Shown here one piece after another: positions 14,014 through 23,990 of a stretch of 42,813 nt of DNA. The stretch spans positions 1-42,813 of the forward strand of contig JAETPK010000009.1 in the NCBI GenBank assembly GCA_021771265.1, read 5' to 3'. Below the pieces are notes generated by a model, which was given only the letters and a program-made list of their open reading frames with translations, was not told the DNA's origin and ran no database searches. Positions within the stretch are counted from its first letter, which is position 1. Each line of letters begins with the position of its first letter. Source of the DNA: Oscillospiraceae bacterium. Lineage in GTDB: Bacteria > Bacillota > Clostridia > Oscillospirales > Oscillospiraceae. Both the position numbers and the translations under genes were made by a program.

Positions 14014-15263
14014 ATATCCGACAGGCTGTGAAAATGGCCTTCAAGTCTATTCTGGGCAACAAGGGCCGGTCCTTCCTCACCATGCTGGGCATTATCATCG
14101 GCATTGCCTCCGTCATGACCATCGTCTCCACGGTGAATGGCATGAACCAGGAATCCATGAAGCAGTTCGAGGCCATGGGCACCAACAAGATCAATGTCTC
14201 CGCCAGACGCTACAACGGGCAGGACGTGTTTGACGACCTGTATGATTATTGCAGCTCTCTGGGCAGCGAACTGGTGCTGGGCATCACCCCTAACGCCAAT
14301 CTCTGGGACCTGACGGTGGTGTATGGCTCCAAAAGCAGCAAGGCCATGGAGAAAAACCAGGAGAATATGTGGAACGATGACGGCACCATGAATAACGACC
14401 TGGCCCTGCCGCCGGACTGTTATCTGGGCAGCGACCAGTACGCCGTGTGCAACATCTTCCGGCTGGCCAAGGGCCGGGACATCAGCAATATCGACATCAA
14501 AAACTATAACCAGGTGTGTGTTCTGGGCGCCCGGGCAGCCAAAAACTTTTTCAACTACGCCGACCCGGTGGGGCAGACCATACAGGTGAACGGATATCCC
14601 TTTACCGTCGTGGGTGTCTACGAGGAAAAGGACCCGGGCTCCGCCTGGTCCCTGGATAACATCATTGTCTTTCCCTATACCGCCCGCCGCATTTTGAGCC
14701 CCGGTATGGACATCAATGAGTTTGTGGTGAAGGCGGCCTCCAGTGAGGCTACCACGGAGGTCATCTCCCGGCTCAGCGGCTTTTTGGCGGGATTGACCAA
14801 CAACGGGGAAAACGGCTGGGGCAGCGCGTACAGCGAAAACCAGTGGCAGGAGTCCCAGAATGAATACCTGACCATGATCTCTATGGTCCTGGGCGGCATT
14901 GCCGCCATCAGTCTGCTGGTGGGCGGCATCGGCATCATGAACATCATGCTGGTGACCGTCACGGAACGCACCCGGGAGATCGGCGTCCGGCGGGCCATCG
15001 GCGCCGAGCGCAGCGCCATCGTCACCCAATTTTTGATCGAGGCGGCCATGCTCTGCGGCATTGGCGGCATCATCGGCATCGGCATCGGGACCCTGGGCAC
15101 CAGGGCCGCCGGAAAGCTGCTGATGCAGATCGACATCTGGCCTTCGGCAGGCATTACCCTGTGCGCGTTTTTGCTGTCGGTGGTGCTGGGCATCCTGTTC
15201 GGCATCTATCCGGCGGCCAAGGCATCCAAGCTCCAGCCTGTGGAAGCCCTGCGGGCGGAATGA
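14010..15263 (+). CDS. MacB/FtsX-type ABC exporter permease
   Basis: The 417-residue protein has the MacB topology: one helix at residues 20-42 after an amphipathic start ([20 protein letters not shown]), a large extracellular domain (45-290) and three C-terminal helices (about 295-320, 345-365 and 380-402). The [30 protein letters not shown] stretch of MacB is present. It begins with GTG overlapping the stop of the ATPase gene. With the adaptor it forms a YknXYZ/MacAB-like exporter of Gram-positive type, using ATP to move peptides, lipids or drugs at the outer face of the membrane. The substrate is unknown. Confidence 0.92.
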   Translation: MNIRQAVKMAFKSILGNKGRSFLTMLGIIIGIASVMTIVSTVNGMNQESMKQFEAMGTNKINVSARRYNGQDVFDDLYDYCSSLGSELVLGITPNANLWDLTVVYGSKSSKAMEKNQENMWNDDGTMNNDLALPPDCYLGSDQYAVCNIFRLAKGRDISNIDIKNYNQVCVLGARAAKNFFNYADPVGQTIQVNGYPFTVVGVYEEKDPGSAWSLDNIIVFPYTARRILSPGMDINEFVVKAASSEATTEVISRLSGFLAGLTNNGENGWGSAYSENQWQESQNEYLTMISMVLGGIAAISLLVGGIGIMNIMLVTVTERTREIGVRRAIGAERSAIVTQFLIEAAMLCGIGGIIGIGIGTLGTRAAGKLLMQIDIWPSAGITLCAFLLSVVLGILFGIYPAAKASKLQPVEALRAE

Positions 15264-15276
15264 GAGGAAGGAACTT

Positions 15277-17508
15277 ATGAAAAAACGACTGTTGAGTTTG
15301 CTGCTGGCGGTGTGCCTGGCGGCGTCGGCGCTGGTGCTGCCGGCCTCCGCGGCGGAGACCGTCCGCTTTTCCGATGTCACGGACCGGGATACCGCCATGG
15401 CGGTGGAATCCCTGCGGCTGCTGGGTGTGCTGGACGGCTATGCCGACGGCTCCTTCCGTCCCGGCGGGGTCCTGACCCGAGCCCAGTTCTGCAAGATGGC
15501 GGTATACGCCATGAACGGAGAGAGCGAGTTGGGACTGTACCGCACCGTCACGGTGTTCCCCGATGTGAAGCCCTCTCACTGGGCGGCCGCTTATATCAAT
15601 ATGGCCGCCAAGGGCAAGGGCATCATCTCCGGCTATGCCGATGGCTCTTTTCACCCGGAGCGCACCGTCACAGTGGGCCAGGCGGTGACCATCCTGCTGC
15701 GGCTGCTGGGGTACAAGGATGAAAACGTGGGCGGCATCTGGCCCTATGGTTACATGGCCGTTGGGCAGACCATCGGCCTAACGGACGGCGTCGGCAATGA
15801 CGGCTACGCAGCCCTGACCCGGGGTCAGGCGGCCCGGCTGTTCCTGAACCTGCTGCGCGCTGACATGCGGGAGGGCGGACAGTATCTGGATACGCTGGGT
15901 TCCACCGTGCCCAACACCGTGCTGGTGTCCGCCTCTGCCACCGGTCCCGACGGCAGGGACAACGCCCTGAAGACCGCGGCGGGGGAGGTGTACCAGCTGG
16001 CCTCCGGCAAGACCTCCAACGGGCTGCTGAACGGCTATAAGGGGACGCTGGTGCTGAACAAATATGGCAAGGCCCTGACCTTTGTGCCTGACGCCCTGGG
16101 CAGCAGCCGCACCATCACCGTGGCCAGCAAAACGGCCACCCAGATCGTGGATTCCAATGGCACCAAGTATACTCTCAAGAGCAGCACGCCCGCTTATTAC
16201 AACGGGGAAGAGAGCGTCTGGGGCAATGTGTATGGCTGGCTCCACGCCGGCACTACCGTGACACTGTACCTCAATGAAGCGGGCGGTGTGGATTACGTGT
16301 TCGCAGGCGGCGGCGCCGCGGAGGCAGCGGTCATCGTGGACCAGGACCGCTCCGCTGCCGGATTTGACAGCCTGACCGGCGGCATGGACAATTACGCCAT
16401 TTATAAAAACGGCGCGCCTGCCTCTATGGGCGACCTGCGGAAGTATGACGTGGCGGTGTACTCCGCCGCGGAGAACGCCATCCGTGTGTGCGACACCCGG
16501 GTCACTGTCTATTACGAAAGCTGCTATCCCAATCCCGAGGAACCCTCCACCATCACCGTTCTGGACGGCACGGAGCTGACAGTGCTGCCCACCGCAATGG
16601 AGAGCCTTTCCAACTTCAAGCCGGGCGATACAATGACGCTTCTGATGACAGAGGACGGCCAGGTGGCCGGCGCTGTGGCGGCCAATGCAAGCGCCAAGGG
16701 CAATGCCGTGGGTATCGTCAGCGACGGTACGGTGCAGATGCTGTGCGGCACTGCCAAGATCCTGCTGAAATCCGGTGATGCGGCGGAATTTGAGGACCAG
16801 GTGGTCCGGATCTCCGCCAGTAAAAAGGGAGAGGTAAACCTGTCCCGTCTCAGCGGCGGCGCTTCCGGTGAGCTGAGTGTGTCCGGCCGGACCTTGGGTA
16901 AAAAGGCCCTGGCAGACAATGTCATGATCTTCCGGGACGGCCAGGATATCGGCCTGAGCCAGCTGACCCAGGACCGCATTCCCGCCTCTGACATCCGCTA
17001 TGCCCGGACCAACTGGGCCGGCCAGGTGGACCTGATCGTCCTGGGTGGCTCCGAGGACGGCACGGTGTACTACGGCGTGGCCGTGGTGAAGCGGACCGAG
17101 ATCCAGGTGAGGGATGAAAACGGCAAGGACCCTGGCGATGACGGCTATATCGAGACCACTAAGACCACCCAGACCATAGCGGTGGAATACGGTAACGGCT
17201 TGCGGACAACGCCCATCCAAAACGCGTCCCTGGTGGCAAACGGATCTTTTGTGGCCATGCGCATCAAGGCCGGCCGCATTACCGGCCTGGAGACGCTGGA
17301 TAAGCTTTCCGCTGTGCCCAACAGCGCCTGGAGCGGTCAGACGGCTGTTACCGTCGGTGGCCGGACGTATACCGTGGCTTCCGATGTGCCCTGCTACAAC
17401 AGTGCGGCCAAGAGCTGGATGACGTTGTCCCAGGCTCATGGCTACGCCAATACCGCCAACCTGTATGTCTCTGACGGTGTGGTCCGTGTGATCGAAGTGG
17501 GGAAGTAA
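15277..17508 (+). CDS. SLH-domain cell-surface protein, co-transcribed with the ABC exporter
   Basis: The 743-residue protein starts with a classic signal peptide ([25 protein letters not shown], cut near residue 26). Three S-layer homology domains follow at about 28-78, 88-148 and 150-193, with motifs [13 protein letters not shown] and [16 protein letters not shown] domains attach proteins to pyruvylated wall polymers. The remaining 550 residues are beta-rich with many Thr, Val and Gly and no enzyme motif I recognise. AGGAAGGA precedes the ATG, and the gene starts 13 nt after the permease stop, before the operon's terminator. The placement suggests a wall-anchored partner of the exporter, but that is inference. 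Confidence 0.87.
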   Translation: MKKRLLSLLLAVCLAASALVLPASAAETVRFSDVTDRDTAMAVESLRLLGVLDGYADGSFRPGGVLTRAQFCKMAVYAMNGESELGLYRTVTVFPDVKPSHWAAAYINMAAKGKGIISGYADGSFHPERTVTVGQAVTILLRLLGYKDENVGGIWPYGYMAVGQTIGLTDGVGNDGYAALTRGQAARLFLNLLRADMREGGQYLDTLGSTVPNTVLVSASATGPDGRDNALKTAAGEVYQLASGKTSNGLLNGYKGTLVLNKYGKALTFVPDALGSSRTITVASKTATQIVDSNGTKYTLKSSTPAYYNGEESVWGNVYGWLHAGTTVTLYLNEAGGVDYVFAGGGAAEAAVIVDQDRSAAGFDSLTGGMDNYAIYKNGAPASMGDLRKYDVAVYSAAENAIRVCDTRVTVYYESCYPNPEEPSTITVLDGTELTVLPTAMESLSNFKPGDTMTLLMTEDGQVAGAVAANASAKGNAVGIVSDGTVQMLCGTAKILLKSGDAAEFEDQVVRISASKKGEVNLSRLSGGASGELSVSGRTLGKKALADNVMIFRDGQDIGLSQLTQDRIPASDIRYARTNWAGQVDLIVLGGSEDGTVYYGVAVVKRTEIQVRDENGKDPGDDGYIETTKTTQTIAVEYGNGLRTTPIQNASLVANGSFVAMRIKAGRITGLETLDKLSAVPNSAWSGQTAVTVGGRTYTVASDVPCYNSAAKSWMTLSQAHGYANTANLYVSDGVVRVIEVGK

Positions 17509-17524
17509 GCATTCTTCCAAGCAT

Positions 17525-17566
17525 AAAAAACCAGGAGGACGGCAGCTGCCGTCCTCCTAGTTTTTT
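17525..17566. terminator. bidirectional intrinsic terminator
   Basis: A perfect 26-bp palindrome (arms AGGAGGACGGCAG and CTGCCGTCCTCCT, 17533-17558) is flanked by AAAAAA on the left and TTTTTT on the right. It can terminate the export operon rightward and the methyltransferase gene leftward. Confidence 0.9.
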
Positions 17567-17603
17567 ATATAGGACTTATACAAAACGGACTATATGGGCG
17601 AGA

Positions 17604-18833
17604 TTATACGATTTGGAACAGGTAAAACTTCAGGTAGTTGGTTTCTTCCACGCCCCAGAGGATGGGATGGTCACAGCACTGCTGCCGGGCCTCGATCTGC
17701 CGCAGCTGCACGCCGGCGTCTTTGGCGGCGTCGTGGAGCATGGCCACAAACTTTTCCTCGGAGGCGAAGTGGGAGCAGGAGCAGGTGGCCAGGTATCCGC
17801 CCCGGGGCAGCAGCTGCATGGCCCGGTAGTTGATCTCCTTATAGCCGGTCATGGCGTTGGCCACGGTCTTGCGGCTCTTGGTAAAGGCCGGCGGGTCCAG
17901 AATGATGAAGTCGTATTTCACCGGCTCCTTTGCCAGCTGCGGCAGCAGGTCGAACACATTTGCGGCCACGCAGTCCATGACGCCGTCCAGACCATTGCGG
18001 GCCGCGTTGGCCCGGGCCATCTCCACGGCGGACCCCGACACATCCACGGCGGTAACGTGCTTCGCGCCGCCTTTGGCGGCGTTCAGCGCGAAGGAGCCGG
18101 TGTGGGTGAAGCAGTCCAGCACCGTCTTGCCCCGGGCCAGACGGCCCACAGCCCGGCGGTTGTACTTTTGATCCAGAAAAAAGCCGGTCTTCTGACCGTT
18201 CTCCACATCCACCAGATAGCGGATGCCGTTTTCCATGATCTCCACCACCGGAGATCCCGGCACCGCCTCGCCGGGCAGGGGGAACCACCCCTTGTACTGA
18301 GGCAGGCCCTCCTTCTCCCGCAGGGCCACGTCGTTGCGTTCAAACACGCCGCGGATGGATTGGCCGTCCTCCCGCAGGATGCGGACCAACGCGGGCAGCA
18401 GAAGACCCTTGATGCCCTCCATACCTACAGACAGGATCTGGACGCTCAGAAGATCGTGGAACTTGTCCACCGTCAGGCCGGGGAAGGCGTCCGCTTCACC
18501 GAAAATGACACGGCAGGCATCCAGGTCCTGGGGGTCCATGACGCTTTTCCGGTATTCCCAGGCCCAGCGGAGCTTCCGCTCCCAAAAGGCCTCGTCAAAG
18601 CGGTCGTTGGCGTTGCGGGAAATGAGACGGACACGGATCTTAGACTGCTGAGACAGGAAGCCAGTGCCAAGATATCGGCCTTTTTTGCTGATTATATCCA
18701 CCAACTCACCGTTTTTCGGCGTTCCTTCCAGGGACAAGACCTCCGCATCGTAGACCCAGGGGTGACCCCGGAGGATGGCGGCCTCCGCCTTGGGAGTGAC
18801 GGTGCATTTGGGATAGGTGCGTTCTGCCTTCAT
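17604..18833 (-). CDS. RlmI/RlmK-like class I rRNA large-subunit methyltransferase
   Basis: The 409-residue protein has an N-terminal PUA RNA-binding domain (about residues 1-80, with ILRGHPWVYDAEV), a middle EEHEE-like region and a C-terminal S-adenosylmethionine domain. SAM motifs are VLDCFTHTGSFALNAAKGGAKHVTAVD near 233 and the catalytic IILDPPAF near 305, followed by SKSR-like residues. Family members methylate cytosine C5 in 23S rRNA (RlmI at C1962 in E. coli). The start at 18833 has AAAGGA at a good distance; the ORF runs open to 18938 but without a ribosome site. It is transcribed alone, divergent from the amidase gene. The exact target base is not shown by sequence. Confidence 0.88.
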   Translation of the reverse strand: MKAERTYPKCTVTPKAEAAILRGHPWVYDAEVLSLEGTPKNGELVDIISKKGRYLGTGFLSQQSKIRVRLISRNANDRFDEAFWERKLRWAWEYRKSVMDPQDLDACRVIFGEADAFPGLTVDKFHDLLSVQILSVGMEGIKGLLLPALVRILREDGQSIRGVFERNDVALREKEGLPQYKGWFPLPGEAVPGSPVVEIMENGIRYLVDVENGQKTGFFLDQKYNRRAVGRLARGKTVLDCFTHTGSFALNAAKGGAKHVTAVDVSGSAVEMARANAARNGLDGVMDCVAANVFDLLPQLAKEPVKYDFIILDPPAFTKSRKTVANAMTGYKEINYRAMQLLPRGGYLATCSCSHFASEEKFVAMLHDAAKDAGVQLRQIEARQQCCDHPILWGVEETNYLKFYLFQIV

Positions 18834-18930
18834 ATAGAAAAGTCCTTTCCGTTGGGTATCGTTTTTCGCAACAAGTCTATCACACTTTTTTCCGGATTGC
18901 CATATAAATAGGTGAGAAGGAGGGGTCCAT

Positions 18931-19671
18931 ATGCCCATTATTTATCTGAGCCCGTCTACCCAGGACTGGAATATGTACGTCACCGGCAGCGGCTCCGAGG
19001 AATACAACATGAACCTGCTGGCGGATGCGCTGGTGCCTTACCTGCTGTCTAACGGCATCCGCTATAAGCGCAACAGTCCGTCCATGACGGCGGCCTCCTC
19101 CATCCGGGAGGCCAACACCGGCTGGTATGACCTGTATCTGGCCCTGCATTCCAACGCGGCGCCGGAGGGGCGCTACGGGGAGGAGCGGGGCATCATCGCG
19201 TTTTACTATCCCGGCAGCACCGAGGGCCGCCGGGCGGCGGAGCTCATCGCCCAGGAGCTGCGGGAAATTTATCCCCTGCCCAACAAGGTCACCACCCGGG
19301 CCACTACGACCCTGGGGGAGGTGCGCCTGCCCCGGTTTCCTTCGGTGCTGGTGGAAATCGGATATCACGATAATTACGAGGACGCCACCTGGCTGGAGGG
19401 ACACATGGATGCCATTGCCCAGCAGCTGGCCCGGGCGCTGACGGAGTTTTTCGGCCTGCCCTTCATCTATCCCATGACGCCTGTGGAGGGAACGGTAGAG
19501 GTCCGCTACGGCACGCTGAACCTGCGGGATGCCCCCTCCGCCTCGGGGACTGTCATTGCCAACCTTCCCGACGGCGCCGCCGTCACCATCTACGGCGAGT
19601 GGCAGGGGTGGTACGTAGTGCATTATGGAGAATTGGTAGGATACGCGGCAGCGGCGTACATTGATACGTGA
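18931..19671 (+). CDS. N-acetylmuramoyl-L-alanine amidase-like protein with SH3 domain, no signal peptide
   Basis: The 246-residue protein has an amidase_3-like domain (residues 1-155) and a C-terminal bacterial SH3 domain (about 165-246, VRYGTLNLRDAPSASGTVI). Amidase_3 enzymes cleave the amide between muramic acid and the stem peptide with a zinc held by His, Glu and His. Here Glu23/24, His73 (LALHSNAAPE) and the catalytic Glu142 (VEIGYH) are visible, but the first His motif (usually GHGG) is replaced by LSPSTQD. No signal peptide is present. Such soluble forms occur as spore or phage lysis enzymes. AGAAGGAGG precedes the ATG. It may be a specialised clade with a changed metal site, or inactive. 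Confidence 0.8.
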   Translation: MPIIYLSPSTQDWNMYVTGSGSEEYNMNLLADALVPYLLSNGIRYKRNSPSMTAASSIREANTGWYDLYLALHSNAAPEGRYGEERGIIAFYYPGSTEGRRAAELIAQELREIYPLPNKVTTRATTTLGEVRLPRFPSVLVEIGYHDNYEDATWLEGHMDAIAQQLARALTEFFGLPFIYPMTPVEGTVEVRYGTLNLRDAPSASGTVIANLPDGAAVTIYGEWQGWYVVHYGELVGYAAAAYIDT

Positions 19672-19770
19672 ACTCTGGTCTTCCCCCTGAAAAACCAGGG
19701 AAACGTTTTGAGAGGAAAGGGAGAGGCGGCGAGCGCATCGCCAGGTTTTGGTCAAATGTTCGGTTTTTCC

Positions 19771-19799
19771 TTGACAGAGCAACGGTAAATGATTAAACT
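19771..19799 (+). promoter_or_regulatory. sigma-A promoter of rny
   Basis: TTGACA and TAAACT are separated by 17 nt. The leader of about 125 nt contains a hairpin ACGCGCC/GGCGCGT at 19861-19882 shortly before the ribosome site. Confidence 0.75.
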
Positions 19800-19931
19800 A
19801 GAAAAGGATGATTATCGGCGGGCAAAGGGGTGCCTTCCGATTGTTTTCTAAGCTATGCGGACGCGCCGGTGCCGCGGCGCGTTCTGCATGTGCAGCAGAC
19901 CCATATCGAATATTAGGAGGTTGAAGCAATC

Positions 19932-21479
19932 GTGATACAAGCCATCATTACCGGCGTCATTGCCCTGGTGATCGGCCTGGCGGTAGGCTTTCCTCTCGGT
20001 ATTCGCTACCGGAAAAACGTATCTGAGAAGGAAATCTCCAGTGCCGAGGAAGAAGGCACCCGCATCATCAACGAGGCTATCAAAAGCGCGGAGTCCAAGA
20101 AGCGCGAGGCTTTGCTGGAAGCAAAAGAAGAGATCCTGAAAAACCGCAGCGAATATGAGAAGGAAGTAAAAGAGCGCAGAGCCGATCTGCAGCGGCAGGA
20201 AAACCGCCTGCAGCAGAAAGAGGAAAACCTTGACCGCAAGACCGAGGCCATGGAAAAGAGGGAAGAGTCCCTGGCCCAGAAGCACGCGGCCATTGACAAA
20301 GAGAATGAAGAGATCAAGGTCATCAAGCGCAGCCAGACGGAAATGCTGGAGCGTATTTCCGGCTTTACCGCCGACGAGGCCAAGCAGTATTTGATCTCCC
20401 AGGTAGAATCCGAAGTGACTCATGAGACCGCCCTTAAGATCAAGGAGATCGAGTCCCGGATGAAGGAAGAGTGCGAAGCCCGTGCCCGCGAGGTGGTGGC
20501 GCAGGCCATCCAGCGCTGTGCCGCAGACCAGGTGGCCGAGATGACCGTCAGCGTGGTTCCCCTGCCCAATGACGAAATGAAGGGCCGCATCATCGGCCGC
20601 GAGGGCCGCAATATCCGCACCATCGAGACATTGACCGGCGTGGATCTCATTATTGACGATACGCCGGAGGCCATTACCGTTTCCTGCTTTGAGCCTGTCC
20701 GCCGGGAAATCGCCCGGCTGGCTCTGGAAAAGCTCATCGCCGATGGCCGTATCCACCCCACCCACATTGAAGAGATGGTGGAAAAGGCCCGCCGGGAGGT
20801 AGAGTCCACCATTAAGGCTGAGGGTGAGCGCGCCGTGTTCGAGTGCGGTGTCCGCAGCCTGCACCCCGAGCTTGTGAAGATGCTGGGCCGCTTGCATTAC
20901 CGCACCAGTTACGGCCAAAACGTTTTGCAGCACTCCATTGAGGTCAGCCATATCGCCGGCATGATGGCGGCGGAGCTGGGCGCTGACGTGCAGGCCGCCA
21001 AGCGGGCCGGCCTGCTCCATGATTTGGGCAAGTCCGTCGACCATGAGATGGAGGGCACCCATGTGGCCCTGGGTGTGGAATTCGCCCGGAAGTACAAGGA
21101 ACGGGAGGATATCATCCACGCCATCGAGGCGCACCATAACGATGTGGAGCCCCGCACACTCGTTGCCTGCCTCGTTCAGGCGGCGGATGCCATTTCCGCG
21201 GCCCGGCCCGGCGCCCGCCGCGAAAACCTGGAGAACTACATTAAGCGTCTGGAGCAGCTGGAGACCATTACCGGCAGCCATCCCGGCGTGGAGAAGGCCT
21301 ATGCCATCCAGGCCGGCCGCGAGGTCCGCGTCATGGTAAAGCCCGAGCAGGTCAGCGAGGACCAGATGGTCATCCTGGCCCGGGACTTGGCCAAGAAGAT
21401 CGAGGAAGAGATGGAGTATCCCGGCCAGATCAAGGTCCACCTGATTCGGGAGACCAAGGTCGTTGAATACGCGAAGTAA
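19932..21479 (+). CDS. rny: ribonuclease Y
   Basis: This 515-residue endoribonuclease starts mRNA decay at the membrane. An N-terminal helix (residues 2-22) anchors it, followed by a long charged coiled coil (25-190), a KH RNA-binding domain (about 205-265, [15 protein letters not shown]) and an HD metal domain (about 325-425, with HSIEVSHIA and [12 protein letters not shown]). Length is that of the family. It starts with GTG, with TAGGAGG 11 bases upstream. It is a single-gene unit with its own promoter and terminator. In Bacillus, ymdB follows rny; here the ymdB-like gene is about 18 kb upstream. Confidence 0.95.
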   Translation: MIQAIITGVIALVIGLAVGFPLGIRYRKNVSEKEISSAEEEGTRIINEAIKSAESKKREALLEAKEEILKNRSEYEKEVKERRADLQRQENRLQQKEENLDRKTEAMEKREESLAQKHAAIDKENEEIKVIKRSQTEMLERISGFTADEAKQYLISQVESEVTHETALKIKEIESRMKEECEARAREVVAQAIQRCAADQVAEMTVSVVPLPNDEMKGRIIGREGRNIRTIETLTGVDLIIDDTPEAITVSCFEPVRREIARLALEKLIADGRIHPTHIEEMVEKARREVESTIKAEGERAVFECGVRSLHPELVKMLGRLHYRTSYGQNVLQHSIEVSHIAGMMAAELGADVQAAKRAGLLHDLGKSVDHEMEGTHVALGVEFARKYKEREDIIHAIEAHHNDVEPRTLVACLVQAADAISAARPGARRENLENYIKRLEQLETITGSHPGVEKAYAIQAGREVRVMVKPEQVSEDQMVILARDLAKKIEEEMEYPGQIKVHLIRETKVVEYAK

Positions 21480-21480
21480 T

Positions 21481-21517
21481 AAAAAGACACGGAACGCACA
21501 GCGTTCCGTGTCTTTTT
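21481..21517. terminator. intrinsic terminator of rny
   Basis: A perfect 17-bp stem (AAAAAGACACGGAACGC and complement) with an ACA loop is flanked by A- and T-runs, so it can act on both strands. The GNAT gene ends at 21576 on the other strand and may share it. Confidence 0.88.
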
Positions 21518-21575
21518 ATGTGTTCAGCTTTATGATGCCAGGTGCGGTTTAAAATTCCAGATCCGGGACAACGCG

Positions 21576-22103
21576 TTATGCCTGCAAAAGTTTCAAATAT
21601 TCCGTCATGGTGATGCAGTAGCGGGACAAGCGTTCGTCCTGATATTCGCAGCTGAAGCCGCAGGAGCGGACGGACCGGAGAGAGCGGACATTGCCGGAGT
21701 AGACCCGGGCAATCACTTGCTTGGCCCGCCAGTCGAAAAACGCGGTGGACAGAGCAGAACGGATGGCGGCTTTTCCGTAACCGTTGCCCCATAGAGACGC
21801 TTCTCCAATCACGTATACGATCTCATAAGCGCCGGGGAGGAAAGAGAGGGGCTTCAGCTTCACAAACCCTATGGCGGAGTTGTCATCCTGGCAGCAGACC
21901 ATAAAAAAGCGGCCCCACCGGTTGAACTGAAATGTCAACATGGGCGCCGACACCGATACAAGGAGCCGCCGCAGGGACTGTACGATGTCTGTTTCCTCGT
22001 GAAGATACCGGGTGACCTGGGGGTCACGCATCCATTGAATGAGCAATTCCACATCCTGGGGAGTGATTTCCGCACGCAAAAAAATAGAAGCGGCTTTCGT
22101 CAT
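21576..22103 (-). CDS. GNAT-family N-acetyltransferase
   Basis: The 175-residue protein resembles the RimJ/RimL branch of GNAT enzymes. The N-terminal strand and helix (IFLRAEITPQDVELLIQWMRDPQVTRYL) are followed by the acetyl-CoA-binding segment EASLWGNGYGKAAIRSAL near residue 104, and by VYSGNVRSLRSVRSCGF near 138, the usual N-x-x-S-x-R-x-x-x-x-x-GF motif. It would transfer acetyl from acetyl-CoA to an amine on a small molecule or protein; the target is unknown. GAGGT lies eight bases before the ATG. The gene stands alone, divergent from proS, with its own promoter. Confidence 0.85.
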   Translation of the reverse strand: MTKAASIFLRAEITPQDVELLIQWMRDPQVTRYLHEETDIVQSLRRLLVSVSAPMLTFQFNRWGRFFMVCCQDDNSAIGFVKLKPLSFLPGAYEIVYVIGEASLWGNGYGKAAIRSALSTAFFDWRAKQVIARVYSGNVRSLRSVRSCGFSCEYQDERLSRYCITMTEYLKLLQA

Positions 22104-22184
22104 ATCGCTTACCTCACAGTAAAAATACTTAAAAGCCCTTCTATGCTTCCCGCATCGACGGTTCTTTTATATGAAATTACATAT

Positions 22185-22213
22185 AGTATACCGGAATAGC
22201 GAGGGAATGTCAA
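22185..22213 (-). promoter_or_regulatory. sigma-A promoter of the GNAT gene
   Basis: Read leftward, TTGACA (22213-22208) and TATACT (22190-22185) have a 17-nt spacer. The untranslated leader is about 75 nt. Confidence 0.8.
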
Positions 22214-22267
22214 GCCGCGGAGCGCTTCCGCGGAAAAGACCCGCCGGGGCAACTCCAAGACCAACAG

Positions 22268-22296
22268 TTGACAATTCTTCCCGGAATGGATACAAT
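22268..22296 (+). promoter_or_regulatory. sigma-A promoter of proS
   Basis: TTGACA and TACAAT are separated by 17 nt, 66 nt upstream of the proS start. No T-box element is visible, unlike thrS. Confidence 0.8.
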
Positions 22297-22362
22297 AAGG
22301 ATTCAGTGAAAACCACAGGAAGCGATACATTATATAATTATAGATGCAAAGGATTTGAGACT

Positions 22363-23802
22363 ATGGCACAGGATAAAAGACAGGTAGACGCCATTACCGC
22401 CCGGGATGCGGATTTTGCCCAGTGGTATACCGACGTCTGTAAAAAGGCGGAGCTCATCGACTACACCTCCGTTAAGGGCATGTTCATTTACCGCCCCTAT
22501 GGTTACGCCATTTGGGAGAATATCCAGCAGGAGCTGGACCGGCGCTTCAAGGAGACCGGCCATGAGAACGTGTATCTGCCCGTTCTGATCCCTGAGTCCC
22601 TGCTCCAGAAGGAAAAAGACCACGTGGAGGGCTTTGCCCCCGAGTGCGCCTGGGTGACCATGGGCGGCAGCGAGAAACTGGAGGATCGACTGGCCATCCG
22701 CCCTACCTCCGAGACGCTGTTCTGCGAGCATTACGCCAACATCATCCACTCCTGGCGGGACCTGCCTAAAAAGTATAATCAGTGGTGCTCCGTCCTGCGG
22801 TGGGAGAAGACCTCCCGCCCCTTCCTGCGCCACCGGGAATTCCTGTGGCAGGAGGGCCATACCATGCACGCCACCGAGGAGGAAGCCCGGGAAGAGACCA
22901 TGCGGATGCTGAACATCTACGCTGATTTTATGGAAAACTACCTGGCCATGCCTGTCATCCGCGGCCGCAAGACCGAAAAGGAGAAGTTCAACGGCGCCGA
23001 GGAGACCTACACCGTGGAGTGCATGATGCATGACCACAAGGCTCTCCAGGCCGGCACCAGCCATTATTTCGGCGACGGCTTTGCCAAAGCCTTTGACATC
23101 ACCTTTAGCGGCAAGGACAATCAGCTCCACCATCCCCACCAGACCTCCTGGGGTGTGTCCACCCGTATGATCGGCGGCATCATCATGACCCACGGCGATG
23201 ACAACGGTCTGGTGCTGCCGCCCCGGGTCGCTCCCATCCAGGCGGTGGTCATCCCCGTGGCCCAGCACAAGCCCGGCGTACTGGACGCCGCCGCCGCTCT
23301 GCGGGACCGCCTGCGCCTCGCCGGTATCCGGACAAAGATGGACGATTCCGACAACTCTCCCGGCTGGAAATTCGCCGAGTATGAGATGAAGGGCGTGCCT
23401 CTGCGGGTGGAGATCGGCCCCAAGGACATGGAGAAGGAACAGTGCGTCATCGCCCGCCGTGATACCGGTGAGAAGGTGTTTGTACCCCTTGTCCAGCTGG
23501 AGGAGAAGGTCCGGGAGCTGCTGGACGCTGTCCATGACAATATGTACGCCATGGCCCTCAAGAACCGGGAGGAGAACACCTTTGATATCAAGACCCCCGA
23601 GGAGGCCAAGGCCATCGCCGAGGGCAAAGGCGGCTTCCTGCGGTCCAAGTGGTGCGGCAGCCTGGAGTGCGAGCTGGCCATGAAGGAGCGGGCCGGCGTC
23701 AGCTCCCGCTGCATGCCCCTGGCCCAGTCCGGCACCGAGGGCGTGTGCCCCGTGTGCGGCAAGAAGTGCACCACGGATATCTACTGGGGCGTGGCTTATT
23801 GA
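22363..23802 (+). CDS. proS: prolyl-tRNA synthetase, archaeal/eukaryote-like type
   Basis: The 479-residue class II synthetase charges tRNA-Pro. Motif 2 is FLRHREFLWQEGHT near residue 160 and motif 3 GGIIMTHGDDNGLVLPPR near 273. The anticodon-binding domain starts near 290 (APIQAVVIPVAQH), and a C-terminal zinc-binding domain ends in CGSLECE and CPVCGKKC. The common bacterial ProRS (about 570 residues) has an editing domain (INS) between motifs 2 and 3; this form lacks it. The ATG at 22363 follows AAAGGA; the long in-frame extension back to 22171 runs through the promoter and is rejected. Editing may be done by the separate YbaK-like enzyme at 2853. Confidence 0.94.
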   Translation: MAQDKRQVDAITARDADFAQWYTDVCKKAELIDYTSVKGMFIYRPYGYAIWENIQQELDRRFKETGHENVYLPVLIPESLLQKEKDHVEGFAPECAWVTMGGSEKLEDRLAIRPTSETLFCEHYANIIHSWRDLPKKYNQWCSVLRWEKTSRPFLRHREFLWQEGHTMHATEEEAREETMRMLNIYADFMENYLAMPVIRGRKTEKEKFNGAEETYTVECMMHDHKALQAGTSHYFGDGFAKAFDITFSGKDNQLHHPHQTSWGVSTRMIGGIIMTHGDDNGLVLPPRVAPIQAVVIPVAQHKPGVLDAAAALRDRLRLAGIRTKMDDSDNSPGWKFAEYEMKGVPLRVEIGPKDMEKEQCVIARRDTGEKVFVPLVQLEEKVRELLDAVHDNMYAMALKNREENTFDIKTPEEAKAIAEGKGGFLRSKWCGSLECELAMKERAGVSSRCMPLAQSGTEGVCPVCGKKCTTDIYWGVAY

Positions 23803-23810
23803 GAAAACTG

Positions 23811-23845
23811 CGGGGGAGGACGAAAGTCTTCCCTCGTGATTTTTG
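23811..23845 (+). terminator. intrinsic terminator of proS
   Basis: CGGGGGAGGAC and GTCTTCCCTCG form an 11-bp stem with two wobble pairs and a GAAA loop, followed by TGATTTTT. Confidence 0.75.
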
Positions 23846-23990
23846 CAAAAAAGCCTGAAGTTTATAGCTTATTTCTAAAATGGAATAAAAATGGTCGATT
23901 TTGCCACAAATACGGCGATGTCCGCCGCAGGTGGAAGCATGTGCTTGGAATGCCAAAAAAATCTTCAAAATTTCATGAAAAACAGAGAAG
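23846..23990 (+). other. spacer between proS and the ribosomal operon
   Basis: I see no gene here. The stretch is AT-rich. A short frame from 23891 is not supported by a ribosome site or codon pattern. Confidence 0.5.

Noticed and set aside
22171-22362. N-terminal extension of ProRS by 64 residues
   Set aside because: It runs through the proS promoter (22268-22296), so it cannot be transcribed from it. ProRS homology begins after the ATG at 22363.
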